Notes under the pieces: generated by a model
Told to the model about the DNA's origin: nothing
What the model saw: only the letters and a program-made list of their open reading frames with translations
Database searches by the model: none
Program-made: the position numbers and the translations under genes
Assembly (NCBI RefSeq): GCF_900188335.1
Contig: NZ_FZOY01000009.1
Span: forward strand, 1 to 64,000
DNA: 64,000 nucleotides
Direction of reading: 5' to 3'
Source of the DNA: Tropicimonas sediminicola
GTDB lineage: Bacteria; Pseudomonadota; Alphaproteobacteria; Rhodobacterales; Rhodobacteraceae
Part shown: positions 46,448 through 54,579 of the stretch, in pieces
Layout of the letters: every line of letters begins with the position of its first letter
Numbering within the stretch: position 1 is the stretch's first letter

Positions 46448-47105
46448 GCGCCTCACGGACCGGATCCTCGAGGAAAACGCCGCGGTCTTCTCCGCGATGC
46501 TCTCCCATCGCTTCGTGCAGGATATCGCGACGGACGAGTTGCCGGCGGAGGTCTTCGATCGCTACCTGCTGATCGAGGGCGCCTTCGTCGAGACCGCGAT
46601 CGCGATCTTCGGCTATGCGGTCGCGAAGGCGAGGGATCTCGAGGACAGGCGCAAGCTGATCGGCACGCTGGACGCCCTCGCGAACGAGCAGATGGCGTAT
46701 TTCGAGACCGCGTTTGCACAGCGCGGCATCGTGACCGACGCCGCGCTGCAGGCCGATCCGCGCGTGGCGGCCTTTCGCGATGGGATGCTGGAGATCGCCC
46801 GGGACGGGGATTTCGGCGCCATCGTCACCGCGATGTTCGCCGCCGAATGGATGTACTGGACGTGGTGCACTGCCCTGAGCGACGCCACGATCAGCGATCC
46901 CATGGTGCGCGACTGGGTGGACATGCACGCAGCCCCCGGCTTTACCGCCCAGGCCGCCTGGCTCCGTGACCGGCTCGACGCGCTCGGCGCCGACATGACG
47001 GAGGCGGAGTGCGATGCGACGGTGCGCCTGTTCGGCCGTGTCCAGCAGCTCGAGATCGACTTCCACTCGGCGGCTTACGCGGACTCCTCGATCAGCGCCG
47101 CATAG
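46440..47105 (+). CDS. TenA/PqqC-like protein lacking the thiaminase Cys
   Basis: A 221-residue all-helical TenA-superfamily protein. The C-terminal LEIDFHSAAY supplies the conserved Glu and AY of TenA. In the helix that normally reads PCYWIY or PCEWSY, here AAEWMY, so the Cys nucleophile of thiaminase II appears replaced by Ala. It could act on a different amide/pyrimidine substrate. Start overlaps BtpA by 8 nt; its 3' end overlaps the convergent deacylase by 31 nt. No TPP riboswitch precedes it. Confidence 0.75.
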   Translation: MTERLTDRILEENAAVFSAMLSHRFVQDIATDELPAEVFDRYLLIEGAFVETAIAIFGYAVAKARDLEDRRKLIGTLDALANEQMAYFETAFAQRGIVTDAALQADPRVAAFRDGMLEIARDGDFGAIVTAMFAAEWMYWTWCTALSDATISDPMVRDWVDMHAAPGFTAQAAWLRDRLDALGADMTEAECDATVRLFGRVQQLEIDFHSAAYADSSISAA

Positions 47106-48169
47106 ATCTCCACGGCCTCACGGAGACGCGCCGTGCTGACGTATTCGTCGGTCCGGTGCGGCTGATCCGGCGCGCCGGGCCCGAGGATCATCACTTCGGG
47201 CCCGCCCATCGCCGGCTTAAGTATCGAGGCGTCCGTGAAATAGGTCGCACATTCCGGACCGCCCTCGCGCCCGGTGATCGCGTGCACCCGCTCGGCGGCC
47301 CTGGCGAACCATGGTGAGGCCGGGTCCGTCCAGACCGAGGGCAGGTCCAGCAGGGTTTCGATCTCGATGGCCGCATCGCACAGCGCGCGCACCTTTTGCG
47401 TGAGCGCCTCATGCGTAACGCCTTCGACCGACCGCAGATCCACCGTCAGTTCGCAGAGATCGGGCACGGAATTCACGTTGATCCCGGCGCGGATGGTCCC
47501 GAGATTGCAGGTCGCCCGGCCCATCTGCGGATGGCTCACCGCGGGATCGAAGGCGCACAGGCGCCGCAGTGTCTCCGTCATCCCGGCGATGGCGTTCACC
47601 CCGAGTTCCGGCGTGGCTCCATGGGCCGTCTGCCCGCGCGAGACGAGGTTCAACCACAGGGCGCCCTTGTGGCCGGCCAGCGGGTGATTGTCGGTGGACT
47701 CGCCCACGATGACGGCCCGCGCCTGCGGCAGGTCGCCGGCCTCCGCAAGCCAGCGCGCGCCATCGCACCCCGTCTCCTCGCCGGCGGCCAGCACGACGGA
47801 GACCGGCGCATTGCTGCGTGCGGCAGCGACGAGGAAAGCCGCCACACCGCCCTTCATGTCGCTGCTGCCGCGTCCGAACAGCCGATCGCCTTCCACCACC
47901 CCGAGATGCGCCGGCCGGCTCCAGTCGACGCGCCCCAGCGGCACGGTATCGAGATGGCCACTGAAGCATAGCCGCGGGTCGGCCCCGCGTTGCGCGACGA
48001 GGCTCGCACGGCCCTGACCGTGATCCACGAGGCGACAGTCGAAACCTGCCGCCGAGAGGAGTTGCGCGCAGTATTCGGCGGCCTCCCTCTCGCGCCCCGG
48101 CGGGTTGACCGTGTCGAATGCAATCAGGCGTTGGGTGATCGCGACGACGTCGGTCGGTATCGAACTCAT
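47075..48169 (-). CDS. ArgE/DapE-type M20 deacylase
   Basis: A 364-residue zinc amidohydrolase. FSGHLDTVPLG (His-x-Asp), GRGSSDMKGGVA (bridging Asp), LAAGEETGCDG (catalytic Glu-Glu), IVGESTDN and the late GPGAPDQPHRTDEYV carry the metal and substrate residues. Closest to N-acetylornithine deacetylase. The ATG at 48169 is chosen; an in-frame ATG at 48205 adds 12 residues and has its AAGGG too close. Convergent with the TenA-like gene. Confidence 0.88.
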   Translation of the reverse strand: MSSIPTDVVAITQRLIAFDTVNPPGREREAAEYCAQLLSAAGFDCRLVDHGQGRASLVAQRGADPRLCFSGHLDTVPLGRVDWSRPAHLGVVEGDRLFGRGSSDMKGGVAAFLVAAARSNAPVSVVLAAGEETGCDGARWLAEAGDLPQARAVIVGESTDNHPLAGHKGALWLNLVSRGQTAHGATPELGVNAIAGMTETLRRLCAFDPAVSHPQMGRATCNLGTIRAGINVNSVPDLCELTVDLRSVEGVTHEALTQKVRALCDAAIEIETLLDLPSVWTDPASPWFARAAERVHAITGREGGPECATYFTDASILKPAMGGPEVMILGPGAPDQPHRTDEYVSTARLREAVEIYAALIEESA

Positions 48170-48304
48170 CTGCAAGCGGCTCCAATCCTGGTGATCCCTG
48201 GCCATCCCTTACCGGCCCCATCGCACCGGCGCCACACCCGGCCCGCAACACCCAGCCTTTTCTCGGCATCAAAGCCGTCGGGAGCAGCGTGGGCGCCCCC
48301 ATCC

Positions 48305-49216
48305 TCAGCCGTCGATCACCTGCAGTTCCAGATCTTCGGCGGACCGGCGCAGGATGCCCGCAAGCGACCGCGCCAGGCCCTTGGGGCGGTTCACCGGCAG
48401 GAGAAGGCTGATCGTGCGGTCGGCGTCCGGCATCGCGAGCGGCATCAGGCGCACCTCGCTGCGGTGGACGCCCTGCTTGCGCGCGAAAAGATCCGGCAGG
48501 ATGCCGATCCCCGCCCCGGTCGCCGCCATCAGCACGATGGAATCGAGGCTCGTTCCTTCGTAATCGTCCGACACCATGGCCCCGCTTGCGCCGGCTATGG
48601 CATACACGATCCGCGCCAGCCGGTGGCCGGAATCCAGTGTCAGAAGCCTCTGGCCGGCGAGGTGCGCGGCCTCGACCTCGGACGCACCGACCAGCGGATG
48701 GTCCTGCGCCACCGCAACCCAGAGCGGCTCGATGAACAGAGGGTGCTGGAAGGCGTTCGGGTGGTCCTCGGGCGTCGATATGATGGCATCGAAGCGCCCG
48801 TTGCGGATCCCTTCGTCCAGGCTCAGCGTGTTCTCCTCGCGCACGATCACGCGCAGCTCCGGCTCCTCCTCGTGCAGCGCCTTCATCGCCTGCGGCAGCA
48901 GGTAGGGCCCGATCGAAGGAAGCACGCCCAGCCGCAGCCGCCCACCGAACGGAACATCCGACAACATCGCCGCACGCAGCGCCTCGACCTCCGACAGAAT
49001 CCGCCGCGCCCGCGTAACGAACTCCAGTCCCTTCGCCGTGGTCAGCGAGCCCCCCCGTCCGCGCTCGAACAGCCGCACTCCGAGCTCGGCTTCAACCGCC
49101 GCCACCTGGTTCGAAAGGCTGGGCTGGCTGACGTGCTTCACTTCCGCCGCCAGACCGAAGCTGCCCAGCTGATGGACCGCCACGATGTACTCCAGTTGCC
49201 GCAACGTGGGGCGCAT
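48305..49216 (-). CDS. LysR-family regulator (OxyR/CbbR-like)
   Basis: A 303-residue LysR protein with N-terminal helix-turn-helix (RPTLRQLEYIVAVHQLGSFGLAAEVKHVSQPSLSNQVAAVE) and a sensor domain of the OxyR subclass (RLRLGVLPSIGPYLLPQAMKALHEEEPEL). No OxyR-type redox Cys pair is obvious. Divergent from the SbtA-like permease gene. Confidence 0.9.
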   Translation of the reverse strand: MRPTLRQLEYIVAVHQLGSFGLAAEVKHVSQPSLSNQVAAVEAELGVRLFERGRGGSLTTAKGLEFVTRARRILSEVEALRAAMLSDVPFGGRLRLGVLPSIGPYLLPQAMKALHEEEPELRVIVREENTLSLDEGIRNGRFDAIISTPEDHPNAFQHPLFIEPLWVAVAQDHPLVGASEVEAAHLAGQRLLTLDSGHRLARIVYAIAGASGAMVSDDYEGTSLDSIVLMAATGAGIGILPDLFARKQGVHRSEVRLMPLAMPDADRTISLLLPVNRPKGLARSLAGILRRSAEDLELQVIDG

Positions 49217-49315
49217 TCATAGCCTCAAACTATCCAAAATGTCACTGATTTGTATTTAAGCTATGATACGTAACCGAGCAATAGGCAGGCACCCTTCGTC
49301 AGGAGTTACGGAAAG
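49217..49315. promoter_or_regulatory. Divergent LysR / sbtA-like promoter region
   Basis: 99 bp, AT-rich core TATTTAAGCTATGATACGTA (49253-49272) has LysR-type T-N11-A character and is the probable binding site. Both promoters must overlap here. Confidence 0.4.
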
Positions 49316-50281
49316 ATGCATGCCTTCGACAGCTTGATCGGCAATCTCATGGTGCCGACGATCCTGTTCTTCGTTCTCGGTCTCGTGGCCGCCGTGGTCC
49401 GCAGCGACCTGTCGATCCCCGAGGGCGCGGCCAAGTTCATGTCGCTCTACCTGCTGCTCGCCATCGGCTTCAAAGGCGGCCACAGCCTCGCCGAGCACGG
49501 GCTGAACGCGGAGATCTTCATCGCCCTTGGCGCCGGGCTGGTCCTGTCTTTCCTGATCCCCTTCGTGGCCTATGGGCTGTTGCGCAGCATGACGCGGCTG
49601 AACGTTTTGAACGCGGCGGCGGTGGCCGGGCACTACGGATCGATCTCGATCGTGACCTTCGTCGCGGCGTCCAGCCTGCTGGACCTGACAGGCATCGCCT
49701 CGGACGGCTACATGGTCGCGGTGGCCGCAACGATGGAGGTGCCGGCAATCCTCTCGGCCCTCTGGATCGCGCACCGGTTCGGCAGCCCGGAGGGCGCCGG
49801 CAGCGTTTCCTTGCGCGAATTGTTCGCCAACGGCTCCATCGTTCTGCTGACCGGGGCGTTCCTGATCGGTGCGGTCACGCAGGACAAGGGGATGGAGATG
49901 ATCGCCCCCTTCGTGGTGACCCCGTTCACCGGGATCCTCTGCCTGTTCCTGCTCGACATGGGCCTTTCCGCCGGCCGCAGCCTGCTGCGCAATCGGCACC
50001 TGCTGAGCGCGGGGCTGTTCGCCTTCGGCCTGCTCATGCCGATGATCGGCGCGGTGCTGGCGTTCGGCCTCGGCGCCCTGATCGGGTTGCAGACCGGCAG
50101 CCTGTTCCTGCTGATGGTGCTGTCGGCCTCGGCCTCCTACATCGCGGTGCCAGCCGCCATGAAGATCGCCCTGCCGCAGGCGGAATCGGGGATCTACCTG
50201 ACCCTGTCGCTCGGCGTGACCTTCCCGTTCAACATCACGCTCGGTCTTCCGCTGTACCTCTGGCTGGCCGGGCTGGCGTGA
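49316..50281 (+). CDS. SbtA-like sodium-dependent bicarbonate permease family
   Basis: A 321-residue membrane protein with ten predicted transmembrane helices in two inverted repeats (KFMSLYLLLAIGFKGGHSLA and the matching second-half FTGILCLFLLDMGLSAGRSL). VAGHYGSISIVTFVAA and ASYIAVPAAMKIALPQA are characteristic of the SbtA/DUF897 family. Members import bicarbonate with sodium or take up other small anions. Regulated presumably by the adjacent LysR protein. No carboxysome or RuBisCO gene is in the window. Confidence 0.88.
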   Translation: MHAFDSLIGNLMVPTILFFVLGLVAAVVRSDLSIPEGAAKFMSLYLLLAIGFKGGHSLAEHGLNAEIFIALGAGLVLSFLIPFVAYGLLRSMTRLNVLNAAAVAGHYGSISIVTFVAASSLLDLTGIASDGYMVAVAATMEVPAILSALWIAHRFGSPEGAGSVSLRELFANGSIVLLTGAFLIGAVTQDKGMEMIAPFVVTPFTGILCLFLLDMGLSAGRSLLRNRHLLSAGLFAFGLLMPMIGAVLAFGLGALIGLQTGSLFLLMVLSASASYIAVPAAMKIALPQAESGIYLTLSLGVTFPFNITLGLPLYLWLAGLA

Positions 50282-50342
50282 AGCTGCAGGGCGGGCGGCA
50301 CGTTCCCTCGCACCTCCCTGCCGGTCCGCTCTTCAGCTGCTG

Positions 50343-51761
50343 CTAGAGACGGAGGCCCCAGACTTCCACGCCGGGAGACTGCAGCACGGGTTCCTCCAGC
50401 ACCGCCCGGAACGCACCATGCTCCGGGTGGTCGTGGCGGCCGATGTCGGCGGCGCTGAATTCCTCCGGCGTGAAGGTGCCCCAGTTGCGGACCATCTGGA
50501 ATTTCACGCCGTCGCATCCCAGGCTCCTGGCCAGTTCGGCGAAGGCCGGCATCTCGCGGAAATTGCGGGCCTGCACCACGAAGTCCAGCCGGAAGACCCG
50601 GATCCGGTTGTCCCGCCGCAGCTCGGCGATGAAGTCGAGCGCGCGCAGAAGCTGATCGAACGTCGCCCCGCGGCGAAGTTCCGCATAGGTCTCCGGCGTG
50701 GCGGCGTCGGCCGAGACCAGCATCTGATCGACCCTGCCCTCAAGCCCGAGACGCTCCCAGAGCGCGGGCGTCAGCAGCACACCGTTCGTCTGCAGATCGA
50801 TCTTGAGGTTTGGGTTCTCGATGTCCCGCAGACGCCGCAGCACGTACTGGAAATGCGCGCTGCCGAAGGGATCGCCGCTTCCGGTCAGGCGCACGCGCCG
50901 CGCCCGCCCCATGAGGGGAAACAGCACCCGGTCGGCCAGCGCATTCAGGCGTTTCTGTTCCTCCTTGCGGGCAAGCACGAGTTCGCTGCGGCAGGTGGGA
51001 CAGGACAGGTTGCACGACCGGTCGTGCGACAACACCAGCCGCTCCGGCATGTCCTCGAGCGCCGTCGCTTCGGATTGCGCGATCTCGGCCATGCGGGCGT
51101 GCGTGAGTTCGGTCGTTTCGGGCAGGGAATTGCCCGAAAGTTTCGGGCAGTGGCTCCGGCTGCAATAGCGGTAGCTTCCGTCGTGGATCGAAGCCCGGAT
51201 GTCCCTGGCCGCCGCCGAGTTCCAGATGGCTTCGGCGGAATCGTCGCCGAGGTTGCCGATCGGCTTCGGGAGCCAGGCCGGACAGCAGAAATAGACATCT
51301 CCGCCCGGTGCGGTCTCGATAGTGCGAAACGGCGCATCGCAGAACCGGCCCGTGAAGCCGACATCCGCCGCCCCGCCCCGCTGTGCCTGGTGCAGGATCG
51401 CCTGAGCCCCGAGGTCGTTGGACACCCGCGCCAGTGCCCGGGCGGCCCGCGACTGGGCCAACGCGAAATCGTCGTTCTCGAGTGCATGGAAGGCCGCGCA
51501 GGTCCAGTCGAATTCCGTCGCGCCCTTGCGTTCGACGAGAGCCGACCAGAGCGCGGCGCTCAGAGCCGGCGTTTCCGCCTCCGCAGCCTGTTCGGCACGG
51601 GCGACCGCATCCCGGATGCAGGCGCGCGGATCCACGTAAGCCGGATCGCTCTCCGTGAGCCTCGCCGACGCCTTGTAACGCGCCCGATAGTCCCGAAGGA
51701 CACTGGCCGCAGCCTGGAGGTCAGGCGTGGCCGGAGCGGTCTGTTCGATTGGCTGATCCAT
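50343..51761 (-). CDS. Radical SAM protein with N-terminal SPASM-like cysteine region
   Basis: A 472-residue protein. Residues about 1-135 are helical. Residues about 142-215 carry a SPASM-like arrangement (RFCDAPF, VYFCCPAW, YRYCSRSHCPKL) with GNLGDDSAEAIWNS between them, the usual phrase of SPASM domains. The radical SAM motif SCNLSCPTC places Cys250, Cys254 and Cys257; LTGSGDPFGS and DLQTNGVLL are the GGE-like and ribose motifs. SPASM normally follows the radical SAM core, so this order is reversed. Last gene of the leftward NRPS cluster; may modify the peptide (epimerisation, hydroxylation or crosslinking). Confidence 0.82.
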   Translation of the reverse strand: MDQPIEQTAPATPDLQAAASVLRDYRARYKASARLTESDPAYVDPRACIRDAVARAEQAAEAETPALSAALWSALVERKGATEFDWTCAAFHALENDDFALAQSRAARALARVSNDLGAQAILHQAQRGGAADVGFTGRFCDAPFRTIETAPGGDVYFCCPAWLPKPIGNLGDDSAEAIWNSAAARDIRASIHDGSYRYCSRSHCPKLSGNSLPETTELTHARMAEIAQSEATALEDMPERLVLSHDRSCNLSCPTCRSELVLARKEEQKRLNALADRVLFPLMGRARRVRLTGSGDPFGSAHFQYVLRRLRDIENPNLKIDLQTNGVLLTPALWERLGLEGRVDQMLVSADAATPETYAELRRGATFDQLLRALDFIAELRRDNRIRVFRLDFVVQARNFREMPAFAELARSLGCDGVKFQMVRNWGTFTPEEFSAADIGRHDHPEHGAFRAVLEEPVLQSPGVEVWGLRL

Positions 51762-51894
51762 GATCCGGCGATGCTATCACATGCCCATATCTGACGTCAG
51801 CACCCACCGGAGCGCGTTGGCGCTCCAGCGCGCGCGCGGCGATTTCTGCACGGGAGCGCCGGGGCTGCTCCGTGCCCCTCGAAGGGGAAAGCGC

Positions 51895-53088
51895 TCACAA
51901 CCCGAGTCCCCGTGAGATCGTCCAGTATCCCGCAATAGCGGCGATCACGAGGCTGCCGCCCTGAAAGATCCAGCGCCGGAAGAACGCGGTCTTTCGGATC
52001 ATGTAGAACAGCGGCAGCAGGAGGAAGAGGATGATCAACTGGCCGATCTCGATCCCGACGTTGAAGTTCAGCAGGATCTTGATCGGCTCGACGAGGCGGA
52101 ACTGAAGGTCGCTCATCGCCGAGGCAAAGCCCATTCCGTGGAACAGCCCGAAGAACACGATCAGCAACCAGCGCCCGCTGTCGAGAACCGGGAACAGGTT
52201 GTTGAGCGCGACAACGACGATCGAGAGCGCGATGAGGGACTCGATCAGCTGGATGTTCGGCTGGAGAATGCCAAGGACCGTCAAGGCCAGCGTCGCCGAA
52301 TGCGCAACCGCGAACAGTGTGATGACCCAGAACGCGTTCCACGCGACCTTCCCCATGCCTTCTGCAGGTTCCCAGTGCCGTGGCGGCGCCATGCGCATGA
52401 CCGCGGAAAGGAGCAGAGCGGCGAGAAACAGAACGTGATCAGGACCGGCGATGACGTGGAGGATGCCCTGCCACACGAACTCCCGCGGCGTCAGGATCGT
52501 CTCGAGGTTGGTGAAGTCCAGCGTCTGAAGCGTCTTGTTGGGTCCGTAGACCTGGACAACGTGGTCCTGCGGATGGGTCAGGCCACGCTTTCGGTCGTAT
52601 TCCGCGACGATGAGGCTTCGGTAGAGCGGGGACTCCCATGACAGCAGGATCTCGTTCCAGATCTCTATCTGGTCAGGCGGGTCGATCGGGGCCGTCTCGA
52701 AAGCGAAGGAGGCAAAGCGTGTCTCCGCGCCCGGCGCGAGCCCGGCCTCCCCGAAGATCACCTGAAGCTCCGCGCCATCGATCAGGAAGTCGAAGTTTTC
52801 GTCGATGTAGCGCTGTATCTCGGCCGCGTTCTCGCGGACCGCGGCTTCCCGCGCATCCTGCTCCTCCGGGATCGCGATCCCGAGCCTGTCCCGGAGGTCG
52901 TCGAACGCGATCTCGAAGCGCCCGCTCAGCCGATCCGTCTCGACGTTGATCCAGACGTAGTTCTCGTCACGCGCATGGGCCTGCGATGCGGACGCGCCTG
53001 AAATCACACAGAGCGCGGTAAGCGCCCACAGGAACAGCATCTGGCGGACCCACCGGATCGGCGCCGTTTGAACTTCACACACTCTCAT
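51895..53088 (-). CDS. HupE/UreJ_2-family membrane protein
   Basis: A 397-residue protein with a Sec signal peptide (hydrophobic LFLWALTALCVIS, ending ASQAHA), a periplasmic region of about 180 residues, and six or seven transmembrane helices. Family motifs HVIAGPDHVLFL, FAVAHSATLAL and FGLFHGMGFA contain conserved His/Asp that in HupE/UreJ relate to nickel transport. GGAGGG ribosome binding site before the ATG at 53088. Its link to the peptide cluster is unknown; it might be an exporter or a metal supplier. Confidence 0.85.
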   Translation of the reverse strand: MRVCEVQTAPIRWVRQMLFLWALTALCVISGASASQAHARDENYVWINVETDRLSGRFEIAFDDLRDRLGIAIPEEQDAREAAVRENAAEIQRYIDENFDFLIDGAELQVIFGEAGLAPGAETRFASFAFETAPIDPPDQIEIWNEILLSWESPLYRSLIVAEYDRKRGLTHPQDHVVQVYGPNKTLQTLDFTNLETILTPREFVWQGILHVIAGPDHVLFLAALLLSAVMRMAPPRHWEPAEGMGKVAWNAFWVITLFAVAHSATLALTVLGILQPNIQLIESLIALSIVVVALNNLFPVLDSGRWLLIVFFGLFHGMGFASAMSDLQFRLVEPIKILLNFNVGIEIGQLIILFLLLPLFYMIRKTAFFRRWIFQGGSLVIAAIAGYWTISRGLGL

Positions 53089-53184
53089 CTTCCCTCCGAA
53101 ACAATCATCCTGAAACTCCACCAGGCACCGGACAGGCCCTCTTGGCCATTCCGTTGCCGCACATCCCATTCTCGGACACCGCGT

Positions 53185-54522
53185 TCATGTCCGCTCCTCG
53201 TCCAACAACTGTCTCACCGCGCGCTCGGCGACCCGCCTCGCGGCGTAGCTTTGCGAGGCCTCCGACATGCGGGCACAGGCTGCGGCGATGCCTTCGTCCG
53301 CGAGAACGGCGTCGATCGTCCCCGATATCTGCTCTGCTGTTTCACGACCGGCCAGGCGAGCGCCCAATCCATGGGAGAGAACCCGCGCGGCGCCGCCTGG
53401 ACGATCCATCATGTCGGCCGCGACGACGATCTGCGGCACACCCCGGTGCGCCGCCTCCCGAACCGATCCGACGCCGCCGTGGTTGATCATCAGGGACGCC
53501 CGTTCGAGCGCGGCAGGCTGGTCGAGCCAGTCCACCACCGTCACGTTGTCCGGGGGTGACCGCCGCGGCGCGTCGGCTTTGGGCGGGACCACGTGGATCA
53601 GGACACGGTCCGGGCGCGCCTCGAAGGCCGCCCAGAGCGCCTCGAGGAACGCGGGCGGCGGTGAGTTCACCGTGCCGAAGGAGGCCAGAACGACAGGCTT
53701 GCCGTTGGCCGCGGCCTCCGATCCCAGGATGCCCGGGACATCGGCTCGCGACACCCCCTCTGGCCGCGTCCCGGCGATCATCGGACCTATGTAGCGAACG
53801 TCATCATCCCCCTCGCCGGGAAAATCCAACTCCGCCGGACTGGTCATCAGGCAGGGCAGCCGATAGCCCCAAGGATACTGCCACCGCCTCCGCACGAACA
53901 TGTCGCGAGCAACCCGGTGCTTGCGCGCCAGATGGCCCAAGGCCGACGGGATGTCCCCGCCCCAATGCCGCAGAGCGCCGACGATCTCCTGCCGGCGTTT
54001 CCAGCGGAGCAGATCTGACCATTCGTTCATGACAGGCTCGGGCGCGCCCTCAGGCTCGCTGCCCGGCACCGTAAAGGAACCGAGCGGCGGGTTCCGCGGG
54101 CCGACCATTGTCGAAAAGAAGCAATGCAAAAGGGCGGTGCGCTGACCGCGTCCGAGGGCCGCGATGATCGGCCCGTGCAGTTCGAAGTCGATCACTGCAA
54201 GGTCCGGGCTGATCTCGTCGAGCATCGCGCCGAACTCGGCGGCACCGAGCATGGCTGCTGTCTCTTCCAGTCGTTGCCGGCGCCGCGCCGGGGTCCGGAC
54301 AAACGGGTTCTTGCCGAGCCCCTCCAGTGGACAGGCAAGTGGCGTGATCGGCACCTTTGGCATCGCCCGGAACGCCAGCCCGAACTCCCGCACGCGATCG
54401 CCGTGGTTTTCGGTCGTGACGAGCAGGGCCTCGTGGCCGTCACGGACAAGCCGCCGACCGAACTCGGCAGCGACGAAGACGCTGCTGAGCATTCCGGTGC
54501 TGGCGACAAGGATTCGGGCCAT
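53185..54522 (-). CDS. GT1-family glycosyltransferase
   Basis: A 445-residue GT-B enzyme of the UGT/MGT family. N-terminal ASTGMLSSVFVAAEFGRRL (acceptor domain) and C-terminal donor motif: DWLDQPAALERASLMINHGG, then REAAHRGVPQIVVAADMMDRP, including the HGGxGS turn and the acidic residues binding the sugar. Glycosyltransferases of this type decorate natural products with UDP- or dTDP-sugars. The ATG at 54522 was chosen at the conserved start. Probably glycosylates the nonribosomal product. Confidence 0.87.
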   Translation of the reverse strand: MARILVASTGMLSSVFVAAEFGRRLVRDGHEALLVTTENHGDRVREFGLAFRAMPKVPITPLACPLEGLGKNPFVRTPARRRQRLEETAAMLGAAEFGAMLDEISPDLAVIDFELHGPIIAALGRGQRTALLHCFFSTMVGPRNPPLGSFTVPGSEPEGAPEPVMNEWSDLLRWKRRQEIVGALRHWGGDIPSALGHLARKHRVARDMFVRRRWQYPWGYRLPCLMTSPAELDFPGEGDDDVRYIGPMIAGTRPEGVSRADVPGILGSEAAANGKPVVLASFGTVNSPPPAFLEALWAAFEARPDRVLIHVVPPKADAPRRSPPDNVTVVDWLDQPAALERASLMINHGGVGSVREAAHRGVPQIVVAADMMDRPGGAARVLSHGLGARLAGRETAEQISGTIDAVLADEGIAAACARMSEASQSYAARRVAERAVRQLLDEERT

Positions 54523-54579
54523 GCTACGTCCCGTCACCGGGCGCCAGCAGGGCACGGATCCTGCGAGGACGCCGCGGCA

